In this document: in pieces, positions 26,780 through 34,171 of the stretch
Position numbering within the stretch: position 1 is the first letter of the stretch
How the letters are laid out: every line of letters starts with the position of its first letter
Assembly (NCBI GenBank): GCA_011082265.1
Contig: CP049781.1
Coordinates: forward strand, 310,001 to 374,000
DNA: 64,000 nt
Direction: 5' to 3'
Source of the DNA: Candidatus Lachnocurva vaginae
GTDB lineage: Bacteria > Bacillota > Clostridia > Lachnospirales > Lachnospiraceae
Notes under the pieces: model-generated
What the model was told of the DNA's origin: nothing
Database searches by the model: none
Seen by the model: only the letters and a program-made list of their open reading frames with translations
Program-made: the position numbers and the translations under genes

Positions 26780-27226
26780 ATGATACCTTATAAAGTTATT
26801 GAATCTTTTTCGAGAGAAGATACATTTTCCTTTGCAAAAAAAATTGGAGAGGAAGCATATGGAGGAGAAGTGCTTGCACTTTATGGAGATTTGGGTGTCG
26901 GCAAAACTGTATTTGCAAAAGGCCTTGCAGAAGGACTTTCAATAAAAGAAGATATAAATAGTCCTACATTTACAATCCTTCAGGAATATGATTCGGGGAG
27001 GATTCCTTTTTACCATTTCGACGTATATAGGATTATGAGCGAAGATGAAATGGAAGAAACAGGTTTTTTTGAAAAAGTGTATGATAAAGAAGGAGTAGCA
27101 CTTATAGAGTGGGCAGAAAAGATAGAGGATATGCTGCCGGACAATACAAAGAAGATTGTAATAGAAAAAGACAATGAAAAAGGATTTGATTATAGAAGGA
27201 TTACTATTACAAGTCTTAAAAATTAA
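26780..27226 (+). CDS. tsaE: tRNA t6A biosynthesis ATPase TsaE
   Basis: TsaE is the ATPase that resets the TsaBDE complex during N6-threonylcarbamoyl-adenosine formation at A37 of ANN-decoding tRNAs. The 148 residues have Walker A GDLGVGKT near residue 37, the conserved SPTFTILQEY, and a later ALIEWAEKI block. tsaB follows after a short repeat-filled gap and tsaD lies at 30.3 kb, so all three complex members are in one cluster. Confidence 0.95.
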   Translation: MIPYKVIESFSREDTFSFAKKIGEEAYGGEVLALYGDLGVGKTVFAKGLAEGLSIKEDINSPTFTILQEYDSGRIPFYHFDVYRIMSEDEMEETGFFEKVYDKEGVALIEWAEKIEDMLPDNTKKIVIEKDNEKGFDYRRITITSLKN

Positions 27227-27231
27227 AATTT

Positions 27232-27282
27232 AAAGTATAAAAGTATAAAAGTATAAAAGTATAAAAAGTGTAAAAGTGTAAT
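27232..27282 (+). repeat. 9-nt tandem repeat between tsaE and tsaB
   Basis: About five units of the type AAAGTATAA followed by two GTGTAA variants fill most of the 72-base gap between the tsaE stop and the tsaB start. Confidence 0.85.
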
Positions 27283-27298
27283 AAGAAAATGTGTAAAT

Positions 27299-28039
27299 AT
27301 GAAAATTTTAGCAATTGATGCATCGGGGCTTACGGCATCGGTAGCGGTGTTTAGTGAGGATAAAATGCTGGGAGAATTTACTTTAAATAGCAAAATGAAT
27401 CATTCAATAACGCTTCTTCCCCTAATAGATAAATTACTTAAATCGCTTGAAATAGAAAAAAAAGAGATTGATTATATTGCAATTTCAAAAGGCCCCGGAA
27501 GCTTTACGGGACTTAGAATAGGAAGTGCGACAGCAAAGGGAATAAGCTTTTCTTTAAATAAACCGATTGTAGCTGTTCCGACATTAGATTCTATGTGTTT
27601 TAATATCGCAGGAATAGAACCTGATGCACTGATATGCCCAATTATGAATGCAAGAAGAAATCAGACATATTCCGGAATCTATGAAATGAAATATGAAAAG
27701 GAAAGGGATAGATATTCTCTTAATATATTAAAAGAAAATGGAGCATATCAAATTGAGGAAATACTTTACGCTCTTAAAGAAATCGGGAAAAAGGTTATCT
27801 TTTTAGGTGACGGAATTTGCGTATTTAAAGATATAATTGAAGAAACTTTTGGAAAAGGAGTGTTAGAGTATGCTTTTGCACCTCTTCATTTAAGAATGCA
27901 GCGTGCATCATCTGTAGGATATCTTGCGATTGAATATATAGAAAAAGGAATTTTGGAAGATACATATACTCATCATCCAACTTATTTAAGAGAAACGCAA
28001 GCAGAAAGAGAAAGAAAGAAAAATCTTAATGGAGATTGA
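27299..28039 (+). CDS. tsaB: tRNA t6A biosynthesis protein TsaB
   Basis: TsaB is the non-catalytic paralog of TsaD that forms the platform of the t6A complex. The 246 residues start MKILAIDAS and carry the family motif SKGPGSFTGLRIG near residue 63. The overlap of 11 bases with rimI indicates translational coupling, a common arrangement in Firmicutes. Confidence 0.95.
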   Translation: MKILAIDASGLTASVAVFSEDKMLGEFTLNSKMNHSITLLPLIDKLLKSLEIEKKEIDYIAISKGPGSFTGLRIGSATAKGISFSLNKPIVAVPTLDSMCFNIAGIEPDALICPIMNARRNQTYSGIYEMKYEKERDRYSLNILKENGAYQIEEILYALKEIGKKVIFLGDGICVFKDIIEETFGKGVLEYAFAPLHLRMQRASSVGYLAIEYIEKGILEDTYTHHPTYLRETQAERERKKNLNGD

Positions 28040-28502
28040 ACTAAATAATTTAGTTAAAGAGGATGTAGAAGAAGTCGCTCGAATTGAAAATGAGACTTTC
28101 ACAGAGCCTTGGAGTAAAAATGCGATAGTTGATACGCTTAATGAAGAAAAAATGAATAGAACTATCGTAGCAAAAAAGATTTATAAAAATTTGGATGAAG
28201 AAATAGAAAACTCAAAAGTCCTAGGCTATATAATTTTTTCATCTTCCGAATATGAAACATCTCTTTTTAGCATAGCAGTAAAAGAAGAATATAGAGGATG
28301 TGGAATCGGAGAAAAGCTCATTTTTGAGATGATAAAGATTGCAAAAAATAATCATTCTCCTTTAATTTTTCTTGAAGTAAGAAAATCGAACAAAAAAGCA
28401 ATTTCTTTGTATAAAAAAGTGGGATTTTCTATAATAGGAGAGAGAAAACACTTTTATAGAAAGCCATTAGAAGATGCATATATGATGCGTCTTACACTTT
28501 AG
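28029..28502 (+). CDS. rimI: Ribosomal protein S18-alanine N-acetyltransferase
   Basis: A GNAT acetyltransferase that modifies the N-terminus of ribosomal protein S18, and possibly others. The 157 residues include the acetyl-CoA binding EEYRGCGIGEKLI, the LEVRKSN motif with KKAISLYKKVGF, and the C-terminal DAYMMRL. The start overlaps tsaB. Confidence 0.93.
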   Translation: MEIELNNLVKEDVEEVARIENETFTEPWSKNAIVDTLNEEKMNRTIVAKKIYKNLDEEIENSKVLGYIIFSSSEYETSLFSIAVKEEYRGCGIGEKLIFEMIKIAKNNHSPLIFLEVRKSNKKAISLYKKVGFSIIGERKHFYRKPLEDAYMMRLTL

Positions 28503-28583
28503 ATTTATACAAATGAATTTTAAAATACGTGAATATATAATACTTTAGAATATGAATAATTTTAGAAATGGAAAAATGTTAAA

Positions 28584-29492
28584 ATGTTAGATATTTGCCT
28601 ACTCGGAACAGCAGGGATGATGCCGCTTCCACAGAGATATTTAACCAGCATGGTGGCACGCTATAATGGTGTTACGCTAATGGTGGACTGCGGTGAAGGA
28701 ACGCAGGTAGCTATGAAAGAAGCAAAGATAAGCCCGAAGCCTATTGACATTCTACTTATAACGCATTTTCACGCTGATCACACGAGCGGTATTCCGGGAC
28801 TTCTTCTTACAATGGGAAATGCACAAAAGACATCTCCTCTTACTATAATAGGAACGAAAGGAATTGAAAGAATATGTAATTCTTTAAGAGCGATTGCACC
28901 GGAGCTTCCTTTCCCGATAAATTACATAGAGCTTACAGAGAAGAATGAAAAGCATGTAATAAAAGGATTTGAAATCACAGCATTTCGAGCAAAACATAAT
29001 ATAACTTGCTATGGATATTCTATTTATATAAAAAGGAGCGGGAAATTCGATGTAGAAAAAGCAAAAGAGCTTAATATTCCTCTTAAAATTTGGAACTCTC
29101 TCCAAAAGGGAAATAGTATAGAGCTTGACGGAAAGACATACACTCCCGACATGGTTATGGGAAATGACAGAAAAGGTATAAAAGTTACTTATTGTACGGA
29201 TTCAAGGCCTACTGACAATATTATTTCTGCGGCGACAGATTCCGATCTTTTTATATGCGAAGGCATGTATGGAGATCCGGAGGATATAAGAAAAGCGAGA
29301 AAGTATCGCCATATGACATTTTATGAAGCAGCAGAAATGGGAAAGAAAGCAAATGTAAAAGAAATGTGGCTTACACACTTTAGTCCGTCGCTTGTTACAC
29401 CGAAAAAATATATAAGAGATGCACAGAAAATTTTTAAAAAAGTTTCGTTAGGCGAAGATGGACGAATGAAGACATTTCATTTTGAAGACTGA
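28584..29492 (+). CDS. rnz: RNase Z-like metallo-beta-lactamase fold hydrolase
   Basis: RNase Z trims the 3' trailer of tRNA precursors, which matters here because the tRNA genes seen lack encoded CCA. The 302 residues have the metal-binding HFHADH at 61-66, the CGEGTQ motif and later KHNITCYGYSI, TDSRPT and MWLTHFSPS. It is a little divergent from the textbook enzyme, so related RNase Z-like activity is possible. The stop codon lies in a 12-nt repeat that repeats the stop several times. Confidence 0.85.
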   Translation: MLDICLLGTAGMMPLPQRYLTSMVARYNGVTLMVDCGEGTQVAMKEAKISPKPIDILLITHFHADHTSGIPGLLLTMGNAQKTSPLTIIGTKGIERICNSLRAIAPELPFPINYIELTEKNEKHVIKGFEITAFRAKHNITCYGYSIYIKRSGKFDVEKAKELNIPLKIWNSLQKGNSIELDGKTYTPDMVMGNDRKGIKVTYCTDSRPTDNIISAATDSDLFICEGMYGDPEDIRKARKYRHMTFYEAAEMGKKANVKEMWLTHFSPSLVTPKKYIRDAQKIFKKVSLGEDGRMKTFHFED

Positions 29493-29551
29493 TTTGAAGA
29501 CTGATTTGAAGACTGATTTGAAGACTGATTTGAAGACTGATTTGAAGACTT
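29481..29551 (+). repeat. 12-nt tandem repeat carrying the rnz stop codon
   Basis: Five exact units of TTTGAAGACTGA (29481-29540) and a partial sixth are present. The first unit contains the rnz stop codon. The unit length is a multiple of three, so each copy repeats Phe-Glu-Asp-stop in frame. Confidence 0.95.
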
Positions 29552-29602
29552 ATTTTATGCTTAAAAGTTAAAGTTGGTAAATATATAGGAAGAGGAGAAA
29601 GT

Positions 29603-30190
29603 ATGAAAAAATCACATATAAAGATAATAATCATTGCTGTAGTGCTTGTAGCAATTATTCTATCTTATTATTATTACCTTTCAAGAAAGAGTTATAAGGC
29701 AAATTTGCAAAAGAAAGAGATAGTCGGAACATACGAAAAGATAGTTAACAAGAATTTGGATAAAAATTATCCACAAACTCCTCGTTCCGTTGTAAAAGAA
29801 TATAACACAATAGTTAAAGAATTTTACGATGAAAAGCATTCCAATCAGCAGATTAAAAAGCTTGCAAACCAGGCAAGAAAGCTTTTTGATAAAGAACTTC
29901 TTAAAGCAAATTCAAAAGATGATTATATGAATGCACTTACTAAAGACATAAGAGATTTTGAAAAACGTAAAAAAACGATCATAAGATTTAAGGTTCAAAG
30001 CTCAAGCGATGTTAAGATGGATAAAATCAAAGGAAAAGACATTGCGTATGTTGAAACATATTATTTTATAAAAGAAGGAAAAAATTACGAAAGAACATAT
30101 CAGCTATTTTGCCTTAGAAAAGACCAAGAAGGGCGTTGGAAGATCCTTACATGGAAAGTCGTTGAGGGAGATAAGGATTTGTTCGAGTAA
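29603..30190 (+). CDS. Single-pass membrane protein of unknown function
   Basis: The 195 residues have one N-terminal membrane segment (~7-27, IIIIAVVLVAIIL) followed by a basic, extracellular helical region and a beta-rich end (DIAYVETYYFIKEG, QLFCLRKDQEGRWKI). This resembles uncharacterised clostridial families next to tsaD, possibly the DUF6715 group, but I am not certain. It has an AGGAGAAAG ribosome site. It may be co-transcribed with rnz and tsaD. Confidence 0.7.
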   Translation: MKKSHIKIIIIAVVLVAIILSYYYYLSRKSYKANLQKKEIVGTYEKIVNKNLDKNYPQTPRSVVKEYNTIVKEFYDEKHSNQQIKKLANQARKLFDKELLKANSKDDYMNALTKDIRDFEKRKKTIIRFKVQSSSDVKMDKIKGKDIAYVETYYFIKEGKNYERTYQLFCLRKDQEGRWKILTWKVVEGDKDLFE

Positions 30191-30286
30191 AATTTTTAGA
30201 TAAATGGATGGAAATTACCACATTTAAAATTACCATATATAACATATATAAATGTTAATTTTAAAATAAAAAGAAAGAAGAGAAAA

Positions 30287-31288
30287 ATGCTTGTACTCGG
30301 AATAGAATCATCTTGCGATGAAACAGCAGCAGCAGTTTTAAAAGACGGAAGAGAGCTTTTAAGCAATGTCATTTCAACGCAAATTCCTATACATACTTTA
30401 TATGGAGGAGTAGTGCCGGAAATTGCATCAAGAAACCACATCGAAAGAATATCAAGGGTCGTAGAAAAGAGTTTAACGGATGCAAATGTTAGTCTTTATG
30501 ATATTGACGTAGTAGGAGTTACATATGGACCGGGGCTTGTGGGACCGCTTCTTGTCGGAGTATCATTTGCAAAGGCTATGGCGTATGCAGCTGATAAGCC
30601 TTTTATCGGAATAAATCACATGAATGGACACATAAGTGCAAACTATATTGAAAATCACGATTTAAAACCACCTTTTATTTCACTTGTCGTTTCGGGAGGT
30701 CATACAACTCTTGTAAAGGTTAAGGATTATGGCGAATACGAGGTCATCGGGCGAAGTGTTGACGATGCAGCAGGAGAAGCATTTGACAAAGTGGCAAGAG
30801 CCATAGGACTTTCGTATCCGGGAGGACCTAAAATAGAAGAAAAAGCAAAGAAGGGTGATGAGAATGCTATTCATTTCCCGATTGCTGAGATAAAAAATCG
30901 CCCATACGATTTTAGCTTCAGCGGACTTAAATCTGCAGTTTTAAATTATCTTAACAGTGAAAAAATGAAGGGAAACGAGATTAGTATAGAAAATGTAGCG
31001 GCTTCTTTTCAAAAGAATGTTGTTACATCACTTACAAAGAGAGTGGAAATGGCTTTAAATGAATTTAATATAAAGGAATTTGCTCTCTGCGGAGGTGTAT
31101 CGGCAAATAGTGCGATACGTGATGCAATGGATGAAATGTGCAAAAAGAAAGGCATTAAATTTTATGTGCCGAGCAAGATTTTATGCACGGATAATGGAGC
31201 TATGATTGCAGCGGCAACATATTATGAGTATAAAAAAGGAAAACGAAGCGATTTGAATCTTAATGCAATTCCGAATTTGGATTTTTAA
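30287..31288 (+). CDS. tsaD: tRNA t6A transferase TsaD
   Basis: TsaD transfers the threonylcarbamoyl group to A37 of tRNA. The 333 residues carry the metal-binding His111 and His115 in HMNGHISANY, GIESSCDETAAAV near residue 5, VSGGHTTLV and the C-terminal CTDNGAMIA. Only two bases separate it from ispD, so the two genes are probably coupled. Confidence 0.97.
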   Translation: MLVLGIESSCDETAAAVLKDGRELLSNVISTQIPIHTLYGGVVPEIASRNHIERISRVVEKSLTDANVSLYDIDVVGVTYGPGLVGPLLVGVSFAKAMAYAADKPFIGINHMNGHISANYIENHDLKPPFISLVVSGGHTTLVKVKDYGEYEVIGRSVDDAAGEAFDKVARAIGLSYPGGPKIEEKAKKGDENAIHFPIAEIKNRPYDFSFSGLKSAVLNYLNSEKMKGNEISIENVAASFQKNVVTSLTKRVEMALNEFNIKEFALCGGVSANSAIRDAMDEMCKKKGIKFYVPSKILCTDNGAMIAAATYYEYKKGKRSDLNLNAIPNLDF

Positions 31289-31290
31289 TT

Positions 31291-31986
31291 ATGAAAAATA
31301 ATAAAAGAGTTTTATCATCCGCTATTATTCTTCTCGGAGGAGAAGGAAAAAGGATGAAAAGTGACGTAAAAAAACAGTACATAAATATCAAGGGATTTCC
31401 GGTAATTTATTACACCATAAAAGCTTTTGAAAAAAGCAATATTGATGAAATTGTTTTAGTTGTTCCAAAAGGCGAAGAAGAATTAGTTAGAAAAGATATT
31501 GTGGACTTTTATAGCTTTTCTAAAGTTAAAACTGTAGTGGAAGGCGGATCTGAAAGAATTTGGTCTGTAAAAAATGGACTTTTAGTTTCTAAAGGAGAGT
31601 ATGTGCTTATCCATGACGGCGTAAGACCTCTAATAAGTACCAATAAAATTAATAGCATAATAAAGGAAGTTCAAAAAAAAAGGAGAGTCATTTTAGCACT
31701 GCCATCAAAAGATACGATAAAGATTGTTAAGGATGGAAAAATAGAAAAAACAGTTGATAGGAAGACAGCTTATATAATTCAAACTCCGCAGGCTTTTTTA
31801 AGAGACGATATTTTGGATTCGTATAAAAAGATTGAAAAAAATTCTAAGCTTGACATAACAAGGATTACAGATGATGCGATGCTTTTAGAGCTTACTGGAA
31901 AAGATGTTTATGTAACTATGGGAGATTATAGGAATATAAAACTTACGACGAAAGAAGATATTGATACTGTAGAAAGCCTTTTATAA
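31291..31986 (+). CDS. ispD: 2-C-methyl-D-erythritol 4-phosphate cytidylyltransferase
   Basis: IspD makes CDP-methylerythritol in the non-mevalonate isoprenoid pathway. The 231 residues have an N-terminal nucleotide-binding loop LLGGEGKRMKSDVKKQY (Gly-x-Gly-Lys-Arg-Met), ERIWSVKNGL, HDGVRPL, and ITDDAMLLE. The length is normal. Its 3' end has been duplicated downstream of the stop. Confidence 0.94.
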   Translation: MKNNKRVLSSAIILLGGEGKRMKSDVKKQYINIKGFPVIYYTIKAFEKSNIDEIVLVVPKGEEELVRKDIVDFYSFSKVKTVVEGGSERIWSVKNGLLVSKGEYVLIHDGVRPLISTNKINSIIKEVQKKRRVILALPSKDTIKIVKDGKIEKTVDRKTAYIIQTPQAFLRDDILDSYKKIEKNSKLDITRITDDAMLLELTGKDVYVTMGDYRNIKLTTKEDIDTVESLL

Positions 31987-32025
31987 TATTATATGATATT
32001 GTAGAAAGCCTTTTATAATATTATA
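31962..32025 (+). repeat. 32-nt duplication across the ispD stop
   Basis: 31962-31993, which includes the last codons and the stop, is repeated at 31994-32025 with one mismatch. Confidence 0.88.
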
Positions 32026-32049
32026 GCTAAGGCTTTTAGAATCAGGAGT

Positions 32050-32088
32050 CAAAAAAGGAACTTACTTTGTAGTAAGTTCCTTTTTAAT
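32050..32088. terminator. Bidirectional terminator between ispD and the tRNA-Leu genes
   Basis: A 15-bp perfect stem (AAAAAGGAACTTACT 32052-32066, AGTAAGTTCCTTTTT 32071-32085) with loop TTGT lies between the + strand ispD and minus-strand tRNAs. A-tracts and T-tracts on both sides make it work either way. Confidence 0.93.
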
Positions 32089-32090
32089 AA

Positions 32091-32175
32091 TGCGGAAGAT
32101 GGGACTTGAACCCACACGCTTGCAATAAGCACAAGATCCTTAGTCTTGCTCGTCTGCCAGTTCCGACACTTCCGC
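32091..32175 (-). tRNA. tRNA-Leu (anticodon AAG)
   Basis: The reverse complement folds as a class II tRNA. The acceptor GCGGAAG/CTTCCGC, anticodon stem CAAGA/TCTTG and loop CTAAGGA give anticodon AAG with U33 and G37. The variable arm is long (GCTT/AAGC) and the T-arm is GTGGG TTCAAGT CCCAT. The discriminator is A and CCA is not encoded. It decodes CUU, which looks like a very common leucine codon in these genes. A34 would need deamination to inosine to read CUC or CUA. Confidence 0.93.
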
Positions 32176-32218
32176 ATATTGTATGTATATGTGTCTATTT
32201 AATTATCTAATTTTCGAC

Positions 32219-32302
32219 TGCAGAAGATGGGACTTGAACCCACACGACCGTGAAGCCACAGGCACCTGAAGCCTGCGCGTCTGCCAATTCCGCCACTTCT
32301 GC
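32219..32302 (-). tRNA. tRNA-Leu (anticodon CAG)
   Basis: Reverse complement: acceptor GCAGAAG/CTTCTGC, anticodon stem CAGGC/GCCTG, loop TTCAGGT giving anticodon CAG, a long variable arm and the same T-arm as its neighbour. The discriminator is A and CCA is not encoded. It decodes CUG and is the first of the two tRNAs in transcription order. Confidence 0.95.
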
Positions 32303-32332
32303 TGAGCCGCAGATTTTCCGCGAACAGACAAT

Positions 32333-32361
32333 AATATACTATTTTTGGAGAGTGTTGTCAA
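32333..32361 (-). promoter_or_regulatory. Sigma-A promoter of the tRNA-Leu pair
   Basis: On the minus strand a perfect TTGACA (32361-32356) and TATATT (32338-32333) are separated by 17 bases. It lies about 30 bases before the first tRNA. Confidence 0.9.
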
Positions 32362-32412
32362 GAGTTTTATGATGATAAAATTCTTTATAGATGAGATAGT
32401 TTTAGAAAATGT

Positions 32413-32573
32413 CTATTCCATCTCTTTAAATAATTTATCTAAGCTGTAAATTATGTCTTCCCAAGAAATCTTTCCATCATGTAGTAGTTTATTAGAGTAT
32501 TGGATGGAATGTTTAATTCATTTTCCTTGTTTCGTAGGGTATCTTTTAGCTGCCTGACACTATTAAAAATCAA
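32413..32573 (-). pseudogene. Remnant of an AbiEii-family toxin gene
   Basis: The TTG at 32573 overlaps the antitoxin stop (TTGA) behind GGAGGTGATAAA. It begins with residues that match the N-terminus of AbiEii nucleotidyltransferases (QLKDTLRNKENEL, then YYMMERFLGK), and stops after 40 codons at 32451. In a second frame the sequence then reads ISWEDIIYSLDKLFKEME to a stop at 32413, which resembles the C-terminal end of the family (ISW-D/E-D-V pattern). The whole catalytic middle (roughly 250 residues in intact relatives) is missing, so the toxin is dead. The C-terminal identification is inference. Confidence 0.7.
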
Positions 32574-33166
32574 TTTATCACCTCCAGATATGCTCTTGTA
32601 ATCTCTTGACATTTAAAAATTGCAGCATAATCAAGCAATTCTTTAATATCCAGCATATTATTTTTTAAGCCTATTTTCAAAGAATTTAGAACTAAATCTC
32701 TGTCTAATTTGTCTATTTTGGATATCATTTCAGATATAGTTCTCTCTTTTGAATAAACCGGCACTTCATTTCCAAATGGAGTTTTTATGAATTCTTTACC
32801 TAAATGCCATAATTCTTTTTTCAAATAATGAAAAGTGTACTTTTTATCTTTTAGTAATGGACTATTCCAACCAGAGGGGATTGTTAGTGTTATAGTAGTG
32901 GGATTTTCATCACTAAGATTATGAAGATATAAAGAGGATTCATAAGAAAAGATTCCCTTAGGTACTCTGTAGCTTGTAAGATAATATTCATCTTCAATAA
33001 AATCTGGATGCAGATATAGCCCGGTTGATATTCTTTCAATATTTCCGCTCTTTACCATTTTTTGAAGTATTTTTACATTTACACCGAGTAGATTTAATTC
33101 GGATGTTTTTGCTATCCCATTGTGATTTTTAATGAAATCCATAATCTTTTTCTCTTTAGTTGTCAT
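32570..33166 (-). CDS. abiEi: AbiEi-family type IV antitoxin, transcriptional repressor
   Basis: The 198 residues have an N-terminal winged helix (MTTKEKKIMDFIKNHNGIAK, then LLGVNVKILQKMVKSGNIER, ISTGLYLHPDF) and the AbiEi C-terminal region (FSYESSLYLHNLSDENPTTI and VYSKERTISEMI). In intact systems AbiEi both neutralises AbiEii and represses the shared promoter. Here the toxin is a remnant, so the antitoxin is an orphan that could still repress itself or protect against a related toxin elsewhere. A 6-bp inverted repeat overlaps its -10 box. Confidence 0.88.
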   Translation of the reverse strand: MTTKEKKIMDFIKNHNGIAKTSELNLLGVNVKILQKMVKSGNIERISTGLYLHPDFIEDEYYLTSYRVPKGIFSYESSLYLHNLSDENPTTITLTIPSGWNSPLLKDKKYTFHYLKKELWHLGKEFIKTPFGNEVPVYSKERTISEMISKIDKLDRDLVLNSLKIGLKNNMLDIKELLDYAAIFKCQEITRAYLEVIN

Positions 33167-33194
33167 TAAGTCAACCTCTCTAATTACCTTTTCG

Positions 33195-33220
33195 TTCGTA
33201 AATATTTTATATTATACGAA
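33195..33220 (-). promoter_or_regulatory. Likely AbiEi operator over its own promoter
   Basis: The inverted repeat TTCGTA (33195-33200) and TACGAA (33215-33220) encloses a minus-strand TATAAT (33216-33211), 29 bases upstream of the AbiEi start. AbiEi-type repressors bind inverted repeats in their own promoter, so this is a candidate site. A matching -35 box is not clear. Confidence 0.5.
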
Positions 33221-33312
33221 TAAAAAAGACAAGCGGGCTTTTTAAAAACATTTAGGAAATTTTATTATGATAAAAATTAAAAAGGAAGCCAGAAAAATTA
33301 TCGTATAAAATT

Positions 33313-34035
33313 CTACAAATTATCTACCACAAGCATATTAATCCTTTTCCAGCGGTCGAGTTCATTTTTCGTGAAGAGAAGCTCGTCCAGCATTTCCTTT
33401 GTTGGCTCCTTTGGGTTTAATGATACAAGGCATTTAAATGCACATGGCATGAAGTCAGAGCTTGAAATTCCGCATAAAAGTCCATAAGTTGAATCACGTA
33501 AATCCAAAGGATTAAATATATATAGAAGGTCTTTTTCAAGAGCGTTGTACTGATTTACAAATGAAAATCTTATAAGGATGTCGCTGTAAACGACATTTCC
33601 GGTATAAAATACTTCAGAGCTTTGCCCTGTAGGAGTGCTGCTGCTTAAGGTAAAAGAAGCAGAATATTTTCCCGGTTCATCCGTTTTATCTAGGATTTCT
33701 ATAAGCCCGAATTTAAGGCGTTTGTATCGCCCGTCATAGAAATAGAAGTGTAGCTCTTTGGCCTTGAAGAAAGGGCTTTTTCCAGAAAGGCTTGTAACGG
33801 AAATCGGAGCAACTTCGGATTCTTGCCTTATGTCAGTAAATCGATTCATAGGAACCGAAAGTGCTTTACTTATTTCAAAGAGAGTAGGCACATCCAAAAT
33901 TATTTCTCCATTTTCATACTTGCTAACGGACGAGCGACTTTTATGTATTTTGTCTGCAAGCTCCTGAATGGTAAGGTGTGCAGCCTTTCTATAAATTTTT
34001 ATTCTGTTTCCGACATGCTTTGTAATATCTTCCAT
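33313..34035 (-). CDS. XRE-family helix-turn-helix regulator with an unknown C-terminal domain
   Basis: Residues 8-65 are a clear lambda-repressor-type helix-turn-helix (IKIYRKAAHLTIQELADKIH, then SRSSVSKYENGEIILDV). The remaining ~170 residues form a beta-rich domain of a type I do not recognise (ELHFYFYDGRYKRLKFGLIE near residue 93), probably a sensor or oligomerisation domain. No partner gene is close, and the target is unknown. The 240-residue length is longer than phage-type repressors. Confidence 0.8.
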   Translation of the reverse strand: MEDITKHVGNRIKIYRKAAHLTIQELADKIHKSRSSVSKYENGEIILDVPTLFEISKALSVPMNRFTDIRQESEVAPISVTSLSGKSPFFKAKELHFYFYDGRYKRLKFGLIEILDKTDEPGKYSASFTLSSSTPTGQSSEVFYTGNVVYSDILIRFSFVNQYNALEKDLLYIFNPLDLRDSTYGLLCGISSSDFMPCAFKCLVSLNPKEPTKEMLDELLFTKNELDRWKRINMLVVDNL

Positions 34036-34171
34036 AGTTTTCCTTAAAAATGAATATGAAAATTAACATTTATAGTTAAATACAATCTATTCAAAATAAT
34101 CTGTTCAATATAATTCAATATAACCTATTCACATTGTGATATAAAAAATTTGCTTATGCAAGGATTTAATT

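Noticed and set aside
29767..29775. A third DnaA box (TTATCCACA)
   Set aside because: It is a single copy inside a coding sequence and can arise by chance from the codons for Tyr-Pro-Gln.
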